Below, piece after piece: positions 6,486-14,286 of a DNA stretch of 41,662 nucleotides. Every line of letters begins with the position of its first letter. Positions within the stretch are counted from its first letter, which is position 1. The translations under genes were made by a program, and so were the position numbers. The notes beneath the pieces are model-generated. The model did no database searches. It was not told the DNA's origin and saw only the letters and a list, made by a program, of their open reading frames with translations. The stretch is taken from positions 1 through 41,662 of the forward strand of contig CAIXIP010000038.1 in assembly GCA_903919535.1 (NCBI GenBank), given 5' to 3'. Origin of the DNA: an uncultured Bacteroidota bacterium (lineage in GTDB: Bacteria > Bacteroidota > Bacteroidia > 2-12-FULL-35-15).

Positions 6486-8702
6486 CTAATTCTCCTGAAG
6501 AGCTTTCAATTCAATGTCACTCAGACGTAATCGGTTTGAAATAACAAAAGCTAGTTTTTCAAAAAACTGTCCGGCAATTTCAGGATGCTGTATAGTTACT
6601 TCATCAAATTTTTTGCGTGACAACACATACAAATCTACGTCATCACTAGCCAGCGCATTTGCCGACCTTTTACGTTTATCCAAAAATGCCATATCACCAA
6701 AAAAACTGCCTTTCGAAATTGTAACAAGATGATGAGACCCTCCACCAGAAAGAGGCAAAATGATTTTTACATTTCCTTTTCTAACAAAATATATTTCATC
6801 TCCTTCTTCATTAATATTAAAGATAGTATCGTTTTTTTTATATCTTTTTTCTGTTAAACAGGAAGCAATTGTATTTAGGGCTTTTTCAGGAATATCAAAA
6901 AAGAGTTCGATTTCTTTTAGATCAAGTATTCGATTATCATCATTTACCTTTTCATCAAGTAATATTTCGTCTTCTACCCATTCCAAAGCAAAATCGAGGT
7001 CATCGAAAAACTTCAAATGTTCTGTTTCAGTTAATCCAAGATGTTCAATGTATTCCTTTACATTTTGTCCGGAAGGTAAATTCATTGGAATAGAAGTAAA
7101 AATTAAATATCCTTTCTGTTCTTTTATTCTTCCTAGAATTTGTTTGATACGATTGGCTGCGGTATAATCAACTGATTGAACCCTTCTCATATCTAACAAC
7201 ACGTATTTGCAGTCAGCTAAAAACGGTTCGATTTCACTAAGCAATTGATCCGCTGTTCCAAAAAATAGTTGCCCTTGTAATTCTACAACAATTGTATGTT
7301 TTCCTTTTTCGTCAAGAATTTCACGTTCGGATATGACTCTGCTTTTTTTGGAAGATAGTTGATTGCCAAATACTTTTCTTCGAATAACAGAAGTGCGCAT
7401 TTGCTCCCTTAAAAAAAGAATGATAGCTAGAAGAATTCCAACTCCAGCAGCAGCAATTAAACTCATCGTCACTGCAGAAATAATTACACCAATCATAACA
7501 CAAAAATCAAATACTGTTGATTTGTGTTTCAATAATGAAACAGCATGGAAATCTATCATACGAATTGCTACAACAATTAATATTCCTGCTAAAGTTGAAA
7601 TAGGAATCCAAGCAACTAATTTTCCAAACAAAAGCAAAACAAGTATAGCCGTAAACCCAAAAACGAGTCCCGATTTTTTTGTTTTCCCACCGCTACTTAA
7701 ATTTACCAGAGTTGCACCCATTGTTCCCGCACCCGGAATTCCACAAAGCAAAGCCGAACCAATATTTCCCATTCCCTGACCAACTAACTCCTTGTTTGAA
7801 TTGTGTCTTGTATAAGTTATCGCGTCAAGTACCACACATGTTTTTAATGTATCGATAGAAAGCAAAACTGATAATGTTAAAACCGGAATAAGTATAATAC
7901 CAATATGCGAAAGATCGATTGATGAAGCCATTATCCATTGATGCGAAAAAACTGTTCCCAAGTCGGAAATTGAAGCTGAAATCGGACCAATAATAAATGG
8001 ATTGTTTTCCATGCTAAGTAACGCTGGATTTATAAAAGATATGGTAAAATAGCAGGCTACTCCCGCAATGAGTGCAATAATTGCAGCAGGAATTGATTTA
8101 ATTATTTTCGGAGATATAAACATAACAGTAATAGTGACTAAACCTACAGTAATGCTTTCCCATTTCCAGTCATTTACCATGTGCAAACCTTGCCATAGCT
8201 TTATATCTTTAGGAAGACCTAGTAATTTTGGAAGTTGCCCGGTAAAAATTAAAACTCCTACACCACTCAAATAACCTGCAACAACAGGGTAAGGAATATA
8301 TTTAATAAATGTTCCACCTCCAATTTTCCCAAGAATTATTTGAACAATCCCAACACAAAGGCCAACAAGCATTATATATACAGGAATAAGATCAATAGGT
8401 ATGGCTCCTTTACTTACTAATTCGGTTACAAAAACGGCTAAAACGGCTGCTGCAGGAGCGCATGGTGCTGATATTAATCGTTTGGTACCACCAAAAATCG
8501 AAGCCAACAGTCCGATAGCAATTGTTCCCATGATTCCGCCAACGGCTGCTCTTCCAGAAAATGCTGTTCCTAAGGGAGCATAAATAATTAAACCAAATGC
8601 AATAGCAGAAGGAAGAGCTACTAACATGGCAGCCGTGCCGCCAAAAAAATCACCAATAAGGTTTCCGTTTGATACTTTTTTTTCAGGTTTAGTAGTATTC
8701 AT
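6486..8702 (-). CDS. SulP-family anion transporter with STAS and cyclic-nucleotide-binding domains
   Basis: 738 residues. Residues about 15-420 form the SulP/SLC26 membrane domain with many hydrophobic helices and the signature region around IPYPVVAGYLSGVGVLIFTG. A STAS domain follows (about 470-575; VELQGQLFFGTADQL and LDMRRVQSVDYTA). The C-terminus (about 605-738) is a Crp-type cyclic-nucleotide-binding domain with the phosphate-binding cassette FFGDMAFLDKRKRSA at 667-681. The cassette Arg (R679) is kept, while the usual Glu after FG is Asp (D670). SulP proteins carry sulfate, bicarbonate or other anions; the substrate cannot be read from sequence. A fused cNMP domain implies gating by cAMP or cGMP, and the next gene encodes an adenylate cyclase. 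A Bacteroidota-type promoter lies about 105 bases upstream, making this the first gene of the unit. Confidence 0.93.
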   Translation of the reverse strand: MNTTKPEKKVSNGNLIGDFFGGTAAMLVALPSAIAFGLIIYAPLGTAFSGRAAVGGIMGTIAIGLLASIFGGTKRLISAPCAPAAAVLAVFVTELVSKGAIPIDLIPVYIMLVGLCVGIVQIILGKIGGGTFIKYIPYPVVAGYLSGVGVLIFTGQLPKLLGLPKDIKLWQGLHMVNDWKWESITVGLVTITVMFISPKIIKSIPAAIIALIAGVACYFTISFINPALLSMENNPFIIGPISASISDLGTVFSHQWIMASSIDLSHIGIILIPVLTLSVLLSIDTLKTCVVLDAITYTRHNSNKELVGQGMGNIGSALLCGIPGAGTMGATLVNLSSGGKTKKSGLVFGFTAILVLLLFGKLVAWIPISTLAGILIVVAIRMIDFHAVSLLKHKSTVFDFCVMIGVIISAVTMSLIAAAGVGILLAIILFLREQMRTSVIRRKVFGNQLSSKKSRVISEREILDEKGKHTIVVELQGQLFFGTADQLLSEIEPFLADCKYVLLDMRRVQSVDYTAANRIKQILGRIKEQKGYLIFTSIPMNLPSGQNVKEYIEHLGLTETEHLKFFDDLDFALEWVEDEILLDEKVNDDNRILDLKEIELFFDIPEKALNTIASCLTEKRYKKNDTIFNINEEGDEIYFVRKGNVKIILPLSGGGSHHLVTISKGSFFGDMAFLDKRKRSANALASDDVDLYVLSRKKFDEVTIQHPEIAGQFFEKLAFVISNRLRLSDIELKALQEN

Positions 8703-8806
8703 TTGTGATCAGTTTTAAGTTTTAAACTGAGAGGTAATAAACAAATACAAGCTATTGTGGTTTCCTGTATTTTATTTAGATGTTGACCTTATATTTTTCA
8801 ACATAC

Positions 8807-8835
8807 CAAAGATAGAATATGAATGTTAACTTCAA
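8807..8835 (-). promoter_or_regulatory. Bacteroidota-type promoter for the SulP-cyclase-PPK2 operon
   Basis: On the minus strand the -33 TTG (8835-8833) is separated by 18 bases from a full -7 match TATCTTTG (8814-8807; consensus TAnnTTTG). Transcription would start near 8802, giving a leader of about 100 bases before the SulP ATG at 8702. The same 18-base spacing occurs at the SDR promoter in this window. Confidence 0.7.
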
Positions 8836-8878
8836 AATAAAATTGAATTATTTTATTCCGAAAAATAAAAAATTATCC

Positions 8879-8886
8879 TACATTTG
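8879..8886 (+). promoter_or_regulatory. Probable -7 promoter element for the MbnP/MbnH operon
   Basis: TACATTTG matches the Bacteroidota -7 consensus TAnnTTTG. The -33 region is poor (TTC rather than TTG about 20 bases upstream). The start would lie about 90 bases before the ATG at 8982. It shares the intergenic space with the divergent SulP promoter. Confidence 0.45.
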
Positions 8887-8981
8887 AAGTAGTCATTAAA
8901 TGAATAAAGCTCTTTCTAGGTTTCAGCTAATACGCAAACCATTTTTTGTTTTCTATATTTTTCTAATAAGCATCCGACAAA

Positions 8982-9719
8982 ATGAAAACAGTTTTAAAAA
9001 CAAGTCTATTTCTGATTACCATCCTTTTGTTTAATGGTTGTAAAAGGGATACTGACCTTATACCCGAAAAAGCTGATAATGGGGTTACGTTGAACTTAAA
9101 AATAAACTACAAAGTTGATGGCGCAGCTTTAATTTTCGACTCCATTTTATACACCAATACAGCAGGGAATAATTATGAAGTGAGTCGTTTAGAATATTAT
9201 ATTTCGAATATTACATTCCATTCTACTTCAGGAAAAGATTTTTCTCCTAAAGACATATTTTATGTAAATGCTCAAATGCCCTTAACTAATAACATTTCAC
9301 TTGATAGCATTCCTAAAGGCTCCTATAATTATATAACATTTAATATAGGGATAGACACAGCACATAATATTTCTTTCAGTTTACCAAACACAAACGAAAA
9401 TATTAATATGGCTTGGCCTAATCCCTTAGGAGGCGGTTATCACTTTATGAAGTTCGAAGGATATTATTTGGATCTTGCTGCTAAAACAGGCTTTACCGTT
9501 CACATGGGTCAAAACTGCAGTTTGGTATACTGCATCATTAATACTCCATTTATTGTTTCTTCATCCACTTCTGAAATTAAACTTTCAATGAATTTAAATG
9601 AATGGTTTCGCTCACCAATCATCTATGATTTTAACATCGATGGAAATGCAACCATGTTTGACAAACAGGCTCGAGGTAAAATTGCAGCAAACGGAATAGA
9701 CGTTTTTTCAATGGAATAA
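8982..9719 (+). CDS. mbnP: MbnP-like copper-associated lipoprotein
   Basis: 245 residues with a lipoprotein signal peptide ending in FNGC (C20), so it is predicted to be a lipid-anchored envelope protein. The body fits the MbnP family: an opening beta-strand region with LNLKINYKVDGA, a middle segment RLEYYISNITF, and the diagnostic stretch NMAWPNPLGGGYHFMKFEG containing a conserved Trp. In characterised MbnP proteins a Trp is oxidised to kynurenine by the di-heme partner MbnH and the modified protein binds copper; that chemistry is known for the family and not shown here. The partner gene starts 44 bases downstream on the same strand. No methanobactin precursor or MbnB/MbnC-like gene is present, so the pair is likely a free-standing copper-related module. 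Confidence 0.82.
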   Translation: MKTVLKTSLFLITILLFNGCKRDTDLIPEKADNGVTLNLKINYKVDGAALIFDSILYTNTAGNNYEVSRLEYYISNITFHSTSGKDFSPKDIFYVNAQMPLTNNISLDSIPKGSYNYITFNIGIDTAHNISFSLPNTNENINMAWPNPLGGGYHFMKFEGYYLDLAAKTGFTVHMGQNCSLVYCIINTPFIVSSSTSEIKLSMNLNEWFRSPIIYDFNIDGNATMFDKQARGKIAANGIDVFSME

Positions 9720-9763
9720 TGTTTTGTTGAAATCTAATTGAATAAAAAATAAAAACATACAAA

Positions 9764-10783
9764 ATGAAATCATTAAAATATTCTATCATTTTTGGTTTTG
9801 CATTAATCATTGCATTAGTGGCATCTTGTAAGAAAAAAGAATCAGATGAAACTCCTGCACCTTCGCCAGAAGCATTAACTCCTTATAACTTATATTGTCC
9901 GCCATACTTTCCTCAATTAGTAATTCCTGCTGATAATCAATTATCAGTTGAAGGGGTTGAATTAGGAAGAAAATTATATTACGATTCTATTATTTCGAAT
10001 GACGGTCGTGCTTGCGCAAACTGCCATACCCAGCAATATGCTTTTACAAATCCAGTACCAAATTCATTAGCTCATATGAATTTAGCATGGAACAATAAAT
10101 TTTTATGGAATGGTCTTGTTGAAGGGAAATTGGAAGACATTATGGCTTTTGAAGTAAATGTATTTTTCATGACAAATACTACAAAGCTTAACAATAGTGC
10201 AACCTACCCAGCATTATTTAAAAAAGTTTTTAACTCTACACCTATTACAACAAAACAAGTAGCTTATGCATTAGCTCAATTCGTTAGGACGCAAGCAAGC
10301 ACTAATTCAAAATTTGATAAATATTTACGCTATGAGACTACACTGACTTCATCTGAAATGAATGGTTTTGTTTTGTACAATTCGGAAAAAGGAGATTGCT
10401 TTCATTGCCATAGCCTTGGACTATTTAATGACAATGCATATCACAACAATGGAATTGATTCGGCATTTGTAGGTGTTAATCGAGGAAGATATAATGTCAC
10501 AGGAAATGCTAATGATATGGGAAAATGGAAAACACCAACATTACGTAATGTTGAATTAACAGCTCCATACATGCATGATGGTCGTTTTGCAACATTGGAA
10601 GATGTTATCGAACATTATAACTCCGGGGTCAAACAATCTTCAACATTAGATCCAATTTTTTCTAAACCAACCCACCTGTTTGGATTGCAATTGACAACTC
10701 AGCAAAAAGCTGATTTGGTGGCATTCCTAAAAACATTAACTGACACAACTTTTATAAATAACCCAGCCTTATCTCATCCATAA
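9764..10783 (+). CDS. mbnH: Di-heme cytochrome c peroxidase/MauG superfamily protein, MbnH-like
   Basis: 339 residues with a lipobox LVASC (C22). Two c-type heme sites are visible, CANCH at 84-88 and CFHCH at 212-216, the spacing of di-heme peroxidases. The C-terminal TPTLRNVELTAPYMHDGRF segment is the usual region of the family. Members either reduce hydrogen peroxide or, like MauG and MbnH, use a bis-Fe(IV) state to oxidise residues of a partner protein. Because the gene follows an MbnP-like lipoprotein, the MbnH role (oxidising a Trp of MbnP) is the best guess; a plain cytochrome c peroxidase is the alternative. Both proteins are lipoproteins and would meet in the envelope. The operon has two genes; a weak hairpin near 10850-10866 may mark the end of the transcript. 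Confidence 0.83.
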   Translation: MKSLKYSIIFGFALIIALVASCKKKESDETPAPSPEALTPYNLYCPPYFPQLVIPADNQLSVEGVELGRKLYYDSIISNDGRACANCHTQQYAFTNPVPNSLAHMNLAWNNKFLWNGLVEGKLEDIMAFEVNVFFMTNTTKLNNSATYPALFKKVFNSTPITTKQVAYALAQFVRTQASTNSKFDKYLRYETTLTSSEMNGFVLYNSEKGDCFHCHSLGLFNDNAYHNNGIDSAFVGVNRGRYNVTGNANDMGKWKTPTLRNVELTAPYMHDGRFATLEDVIEHYNSGVKQSSTLDPIFSKPTHLFGLQLTTQQKADLVAFLKTLTDTTFINNPALSHP

Positions 10784-10876
10784 AGACAAAACGGAGTTCA
10801 TTTCTTTTATTATAAGAAATATTTTGCACCCATTTACCATTAACTGATGGGATTTTCCATCCTTTATTCAATCATA

Positions 10877-10890
10877 ATGACGATAGTCAT
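10877..10890. promoter_or_regulatory. Fnr-type operator (site 1) upstream of the Ric operon
   Basis: ATGAC-GATA-GTCAT is a perfect inverted repeat with the 5-4-5 layout of Fnr/Crp boxes. Its centre (10883.5) is 37.5 bases before the last base of the -7 element at 10914-10921, which puts it near -42 from the expected start, the class II activator position. The same arrangement occurs at 18197-18210. Confidence 0.72.
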
Positions 10891-10913
10891 ATTTCCAATT
10901 AAAAAATAAATCC

Positions 10914-10921
10914 TACCTTTG
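10914..10921 (+). promoter_or_regulatory. -7 promoter element of the Ric operon
   Basis: TACCTTTG is a full match to TAnnTTTG. There is no good -33 TTG at 17-20 bases upstream; instead the palindromic operator covers that region, as expected for a promoter that depends on a class II activator. The expected start is near 10926, about 100 bases before the ATG. Confidence 0.65.
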
Positions 10922-10926
10922 GAAAA

Positions 10927-10981
10927 AAAATAGGGGCGCCTTTTTTTTTACCCTATTTTAATTAAAGACCTTTTTGTCTTT
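10927..10981 (+). promoter_or_regulatory. Structured 5' leader of the Ric operon (two hairpins)
   Basis: Within the predicted leader, AAAATAGGG (10927-10935) pairs with CCCTATTTT (10951-10959), a 9-bp stem around a T-rich loop. A second stem pairs AAAGAC (10964-10969) with GTCTTT (10976-10981). No known riboswitch consensus was recognised. They may affect stability or translation, or be chance in AT-rich sequence. Confidence 0.4.
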
Positions 10982-11027
10982 TATTATTTATAAATAAAAA
11001 TACTAAAACAATTAAAATCATTAAAAC

Positions 11028-11978
11028 ATGGAAACGTTAACCATTCTAGATGTTACGATCATCGAACCCCGATTAAAACATCCAACAATTTTTGAAAACT
11101 TTGACAAACTTGCTCCAGGTGAAGCATTTGTTATTCACAACGACCACGATCCTAAACCACTTTATTATCAATTATTGGCCGAACGTGGGAATGTTTTTAC
11201 ATGGGAATATAAAGAAGAAGGTCCTGAATTTTGGAAAGTAAAAATTGCAAAATTAAATACTGGTGAAAAGGAACCTACAATCGGTGACTTAGTAACAAGC
11301 GACTTTCGTAAGGCGGAAGTATTTAAAAAATTCGGACTAGACTTTTGTTGTGGTGGAAAAAAAACATTGACTAAGGCATGTAAAGAAAAAGGCTTAGATG
11401 TGGTTCAGATAGAAAAAGAATTGCGTGAAATTGATAACATGTCCATTAATTCATCACATGATTACAACAATTGGGATATTGGATTTTTAGCTGAATATAT
11501 TTTAAACACTCACCATAAATATGTTAAACAAGCTATTCCAGTTATTTATGAATATACTCAGAAGGTAGCAAAAGTTCATGGAGCGAATCATCCGGAAGCA
11601 ATTCAAATTGCAGAAAGATTTTTAGTAATTGCGGATGAACTTAATCGTCACCTTTGCAAAGAAGAAGATCTTCTGTTCCCTTATATCAAACATTTGTTAG
11701 AGGCTAAAAATAATGGAATGAAAATAGAACCCGCTTCATTTGGGACTGTCGACAATCCAATCAATTTAATGGAAGAAGAACATGAAATTGTTGGCGAATT
11801 ATTTCATAACATAAGTGAATTAAGTTTTAATTATACTCCACCGGTTGATGCATGTACAACTTATAAATTGTCATATGCAAAATTGAAAGAATTTGAAGAT
11901 GATCTTCATCAGCACATTCACCTTGAAAACAATATACTTTTTCCTAAAGCTGTGAAATTAGAAAAAGAACTTTTATAA
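11028..11978 (+). CDS. ric: Iron-sulfur cluster repair di-iron protein (Ric/YtfE/ScdA) with N-terminal DUF2249
   Basis: 316 residues, longer than E. coli YtfE because a DUF2249 domain (about 4-75; DVTIIEPRLKHPTIFENFDKL) precedes the classic parts. Residues 84-135 are the ScdA_N domain with the FCCGG cysteine pair (C107, C108). Residues about 150-310 are a hemerythrin-like four-helix bundle whose di-iron ligands can be matched: H162/H163, H208 with E212, H252, and H296 with E300. Ric proteins help restore Fe-S clusters damaged by NO or oxidants and may release or scavenge NO. It is the first gene of a five-gene run (Ric, double DUF2249, oxidase-like membrane protein, DUF59, Rrf2) behind an Fnr-type operator, so NO/anaerobic control is likely. 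Confidence 0.93.
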   Translation: METLTILDVTIIEPRLKHPTIFENFDKLAPGEAFVIHNDHDPKPLYYQLLAERGNVFTWEYKEEGPEFWKVKIAKLNTGEKEPTIGDLVTSDFRKAEVFKKFGLDFCCGGKKTLTKACKEKGLDVVQIEKELREIDNMSINSSHDYNNWDIGFLAEYILNTHHKYVKQAIPVIYEYTQKVAKVHGANHPEAIQIAERFLVIADELNRHLCKEEDLLFPYIKHLLEAKNNGMKIEPASFGTVDNPINLMEEEHEIVGELFHNISELSFNYTPPVDACTTYKLSYAKLKEFEDDLHQHIHLENNILFPKAVKLEKELL

Positions 11979-11998
11979 AATAGTTAAACCCCGAAGTC

Positions 11999-12036
11999 GC
12001 GAAGACGAAAAGAATATTAAAATTATTCGTCTCCGC
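11999..12036 (+). repeat. Imperfect hairpin between ric and the double-DUF2249 gene
   Basis: GCGAAGACGAA (11999-12009) pairs with TTCGTCTCCGC (12026-12036): an 11-bp stem with one A-C mismatch and a 16-base AT-rich loop. No T-run follows, so it is not a standard terminator. It may be an mRNA processing or stability element within the operon. Confidence 0.5.
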
Positions 12037-12071
12037 ACTTAGATGGTAAAATCTTAGAATTTTTTAATAAA

Positions 12072-12650
12072 ATGGAAACAACACTACCAGAATTTTACTG
12101 CAATCTTACAAAAGATAAAACAGTTGAATTAGATGTAAGAAAAAATCTTTCAGAAGGGAACGATCCTTTTCATGTTATCATGGACGGAATTTCCAAATTA
12201 CCTGATGGATCAACGTTAAAGCTAATCACAACATTTGAACCTAAACCTCTTATTAGCATTCTTCGTCAAAAAGGATATGCTACACATGTTGTTTATGAAG
12301 AAGGAACAGAATTAGTATTCACCTTTTTCAAAAAAGAAAGCGCGGAAAATAACTCATTGAAAACGGACGTTAATGCAAATCCATCAAAAAAAGAACAAAT
12401 TGAAGAACTTTTAAAAAGTTATGGAAACAACATTAAAACTTTAGATGTTCGCGATCTCGAAATGCCATTGCCAATGGTAACAATTTTAAAAGAATTAGAA
12501 CATCTCGCAAAAGATGTTTTACTTTACGTGAATCACAAAAAAGTTCCTGAATTCCTTTTGCCTGAGCTTCAAGAACGAGGTTATAAATGGCTGATTGAAG
12601 AAATCGAAGAAGGAAATATTAAATTACTAATTTATAAATTAGTCAGATAA
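12072..12650 (+). CDS. Tandem DUF2249 domain protein
   Basis: 192 residues made of two DUF2249 units, about 17-88 (DVRKNLSEGNDPFHVIMDGI ... HVVYEEGTELVFTF) and 121-190 (LDVRDLEMPLPMVTILKEL ... WLIEEIEEGNIKLLIY), joined by a charged linker. DUF2249 has a small TusA/SirA-like fold and is found fused to hemerythrin and heme proteins in NO and oxygen stress settings; its biochemical role is not established. No Cys is present, so a TusA-like persulfide carrier role is unlikely. Together with the N-terminus of Ric, the operon has three copies of the domain. The ORF stops one base before the next start codon (TAAAATG), indicating tight cotranslation. It is probably cytosolic and may dock to or assist Ric. 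Confidence 0.8.
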   Translation: METTLPEFYCNLTKDKTVELDVRKNLSEGNDPFHVIMDGISKLPDGSTLKLITTFEPKPLISILRQKGYATHVVYEEGTELVFTFFKKESAENNSLKTDVNANPSKKEQIEELLKSYGNNIKTLDVRDLEMPLPMVTILKELEHLAKDVLLYVNHKKVPEFLLPELQERGYKWLIEEIEEGNIKLLIYKLVR

Positions 12651-12651
12651 A

Positions 12652-13947
12652 ATGCAATTAGCCACTAAAAAAGCCCCTCCAGCAAACATCGTGTTACCAC
12701 ACTATGCCTTTGCTTCAGTGGCATTTTTAGTATTGACAATCTTACTATTCTTTTCAGCTGATTCATTTGTTGGACATTATTTTAACCCGAAACTACTCAC
12801 ACTAACTCACATTGCAGTATTGGGCTGGGGTACAATGATAATTTTTGGTTCCTTATACCAATTATTACCTGTTATATTAAATAGCGAATTGTACAGTAAT
12901 CTTTTTGCAAGACTGACATTCTATTTTTGGGGACTTGGATTAATTATACTCGCATTTTCTTTTTGGACATTCTCCATTGGTTTCACAATTCAATTAGCAT
13001 CTATTTTATTATTTGTAGCTGCAACTTTGTTTTTAATTAATATTATCGTCACAGCACTAAAAGCGGAGAAACTAAATATCCAATCCGAATTTATTGTTAC
13101 GGCTGCACTTTGGTTTTGGATAACTGTCGCAATTGGAATACTGATGGCTTTTAATTTAACCTATGCATTTTTACCGAAAGAACATTTATTTTATTTGAAA
13201 TTACATGCACATGTCGGAGTTGCTGGTTGGTTTCTTCTTTTAATAATGGGTGCCGGTTCAAAATTATTGCCAATGTTTTTATTATCCACAAGCGTGAACG
13301 AAAAAAAACTAACCACTGCGTATTACTTATTGAATGCCGGAATCATTGGCTTTTTAGTCGATTCATTATTTTTTAATGGAATTTCAAGAGCAATAATTTA
13401 TTTAATAATTGTACTTGCCGGAATAATTTTCTTTATTTCATTTATTTACGAAGCATATAAAAATAGAGCACGTAAAGATTTAGACATCGGAATGAAACAA
13501 ACATTCTATGCTTTTATTATTATTTCAATTTGTATGATTAGCAGTGTTTTAAACAATGTAACTATTTTAAAATCTGAGGCATTTTCTCAACAGGTAACAT
13601 TAATATTTGGAGTTAGTATTTTTATTGGATTTATTAGTTTGTTGATCATGGGACAAACATTAAAAACACTTCCATTCATTGTTTGGCTAAACAAATATCA
13701 AAAAATTGCAGGGAAAGGAAAAACGCCATTACCTAAGGATTTGTACTCAGAAAAAATCGCAAATTGGCAATTACGTATTTTTATTGTCGGCTTTATTTTA
13801 CTTCTTGTTGGAATTTTAGTTTCAACTGTTATCTTTATTAAAATTGCTTCATTATTATTAATTGTAACAGCGTTATTATATAATTTTAATGTATTAAAAA
13901 TGCTTTTACACAAAACCTCTGTACAACCGTTTCCAAAAAACAATTAA
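12652..13947 (+). CDS. Multi-pass membrane protein resembling heme-copper oxidase subunit I / NnrS
   Basis: 431 residues with about 12 hydrophobic segments and no signal peptide. Two His-containing helices look like heme or metal ligand helices: H53 in LTLTHIAVLGWGTMIIFG and H185/H187 in LKLHAHVGVAGWFLLLIMG, each followed by a loop ending in LLP. These patterns resemble shortened cytochrome oxidase/NO reductase subunit I proteins and NnrS, a heme- and copper-containing membrane protein of NO stress. It starts one base after the stop of the double-DUF2249 gene and ends one base before the DUF59 gene. From context, a role in NO detoxification or tolerance is likely. The copper-site His set of a true oxidase was not confirmed by eye, so catalysis is uncertain. 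Confidence 0.65.
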   Translation: MQLATKKAPPANIVLPHYAFASVAFLVLTILLFFSADSFVGHYFNPKLLTLTHIAVLGWGTMIIFGSLYQLLPVILNSELYSNLFARLTFYFWGLGLIILAFSFWTFSIGFTIQLASILLFVAATLFLINIIVTALKAEKLNIQSEFIVTAALWFWITVAIGILMAFNLTYAFLPKEHLFYLKLHAHVGVAGWFLLLIMGAGSKLLPMFLLSTSVNEKKLTTAYYLLNAGIIGFLVDSLFFNGISRAIIYLIIVLAGIIFFISFIYEAYKNRARKDLDIGMKQTFYAFIIISICMISSVLNNVTILKSEAFSQQVTLIFGVSIFIGFISLLIMGQTLKTLPFIVWLNKYQKIAGKGKTPLPKDLYSEKIANWQLRIFIVGFILLLVGILVSTVIFIKIASLLLIVTALLYNFNVLKMLLHKTSVQPFPKNN

Positions 13948-13948
13948 C

Positions 13949-14275
13949 ATGCAAGTATATAACGAAGAAAACAAAATTGAAATAGCAGTATACGATTCAC
14001 TTAAACGTGTTATGGATCCTGAATTAGGAATAAACATTGTAGATCTTGGATTGATATACAAGATTAGCTATACGGATGAAAATGGAATTCATATTACGAT
14101 GACATTGTCAACAAAAGGTTGTCCGATGAGTGATGTAATAATGGACCAAATGGATAGTGTATTAAGCGAGCAATTTCCTGAAGTGAAACATCATCTTGAA
14201 TTAACCTGGGAGCCAGTTTGGAATACAAGTTTTGTTACCCCAGAAGGTAAAAAAGCATTAGGCTTAACTTTTTAA
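13949..14275 (+). CDS. DUF59/MIP18-family metal-sulfur cluster assembly factor
   Basis: 108 residues, matching the small DUF59 (SufT/PaaD/MIP18-like) family: VYDSLKRVMDPELGINIVDLG near 16-36 and the conserved Cys region TLSTKGCPMSDVIMDQM. Members help deliver or mature Fe-S clusters. It lies in the Ric operon, one base after the oxidase-like gene and 11 bases before the Rrf2 regulator, which fits a Fe-S repair role better than phenylacetate metabolism (PaaD). The visible residues do not say which client proteins it serves. Confidence 0.87.
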   Translation: MQVYNEENKIEIAVYDSLKRVMDPELGINIVDLGLIYKISYTDENGIHITMTLSTKGCPMSDVIMDQMDSVLSEQFPEVKHHLELTWEPVWNTSFVTPEGKKALGLTF

Positions 14276-14286
14276 TTTATAGAAAC

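Noticed and set aside
7363-7779. Long plus-strand open frames inside the SulP gene
   Set aside because: They are antisense shadows of a well-supported membrane protein gene, with composition reflecting the opposite strand and no family pattern.
8883-8896. Possible further Fnr-type box in the SulP/MbnP intergenic region
   Set aside because: Only the GTCAT half is present; the left half does not match ATGAY and the position overlaps the -7 element.
10850-10866. Hairpin GATGG/CCATC after the MbnH-like gene as a terminator
   Set aside because: Five base pairs and no clean T-run; too weak to list as a terminator.
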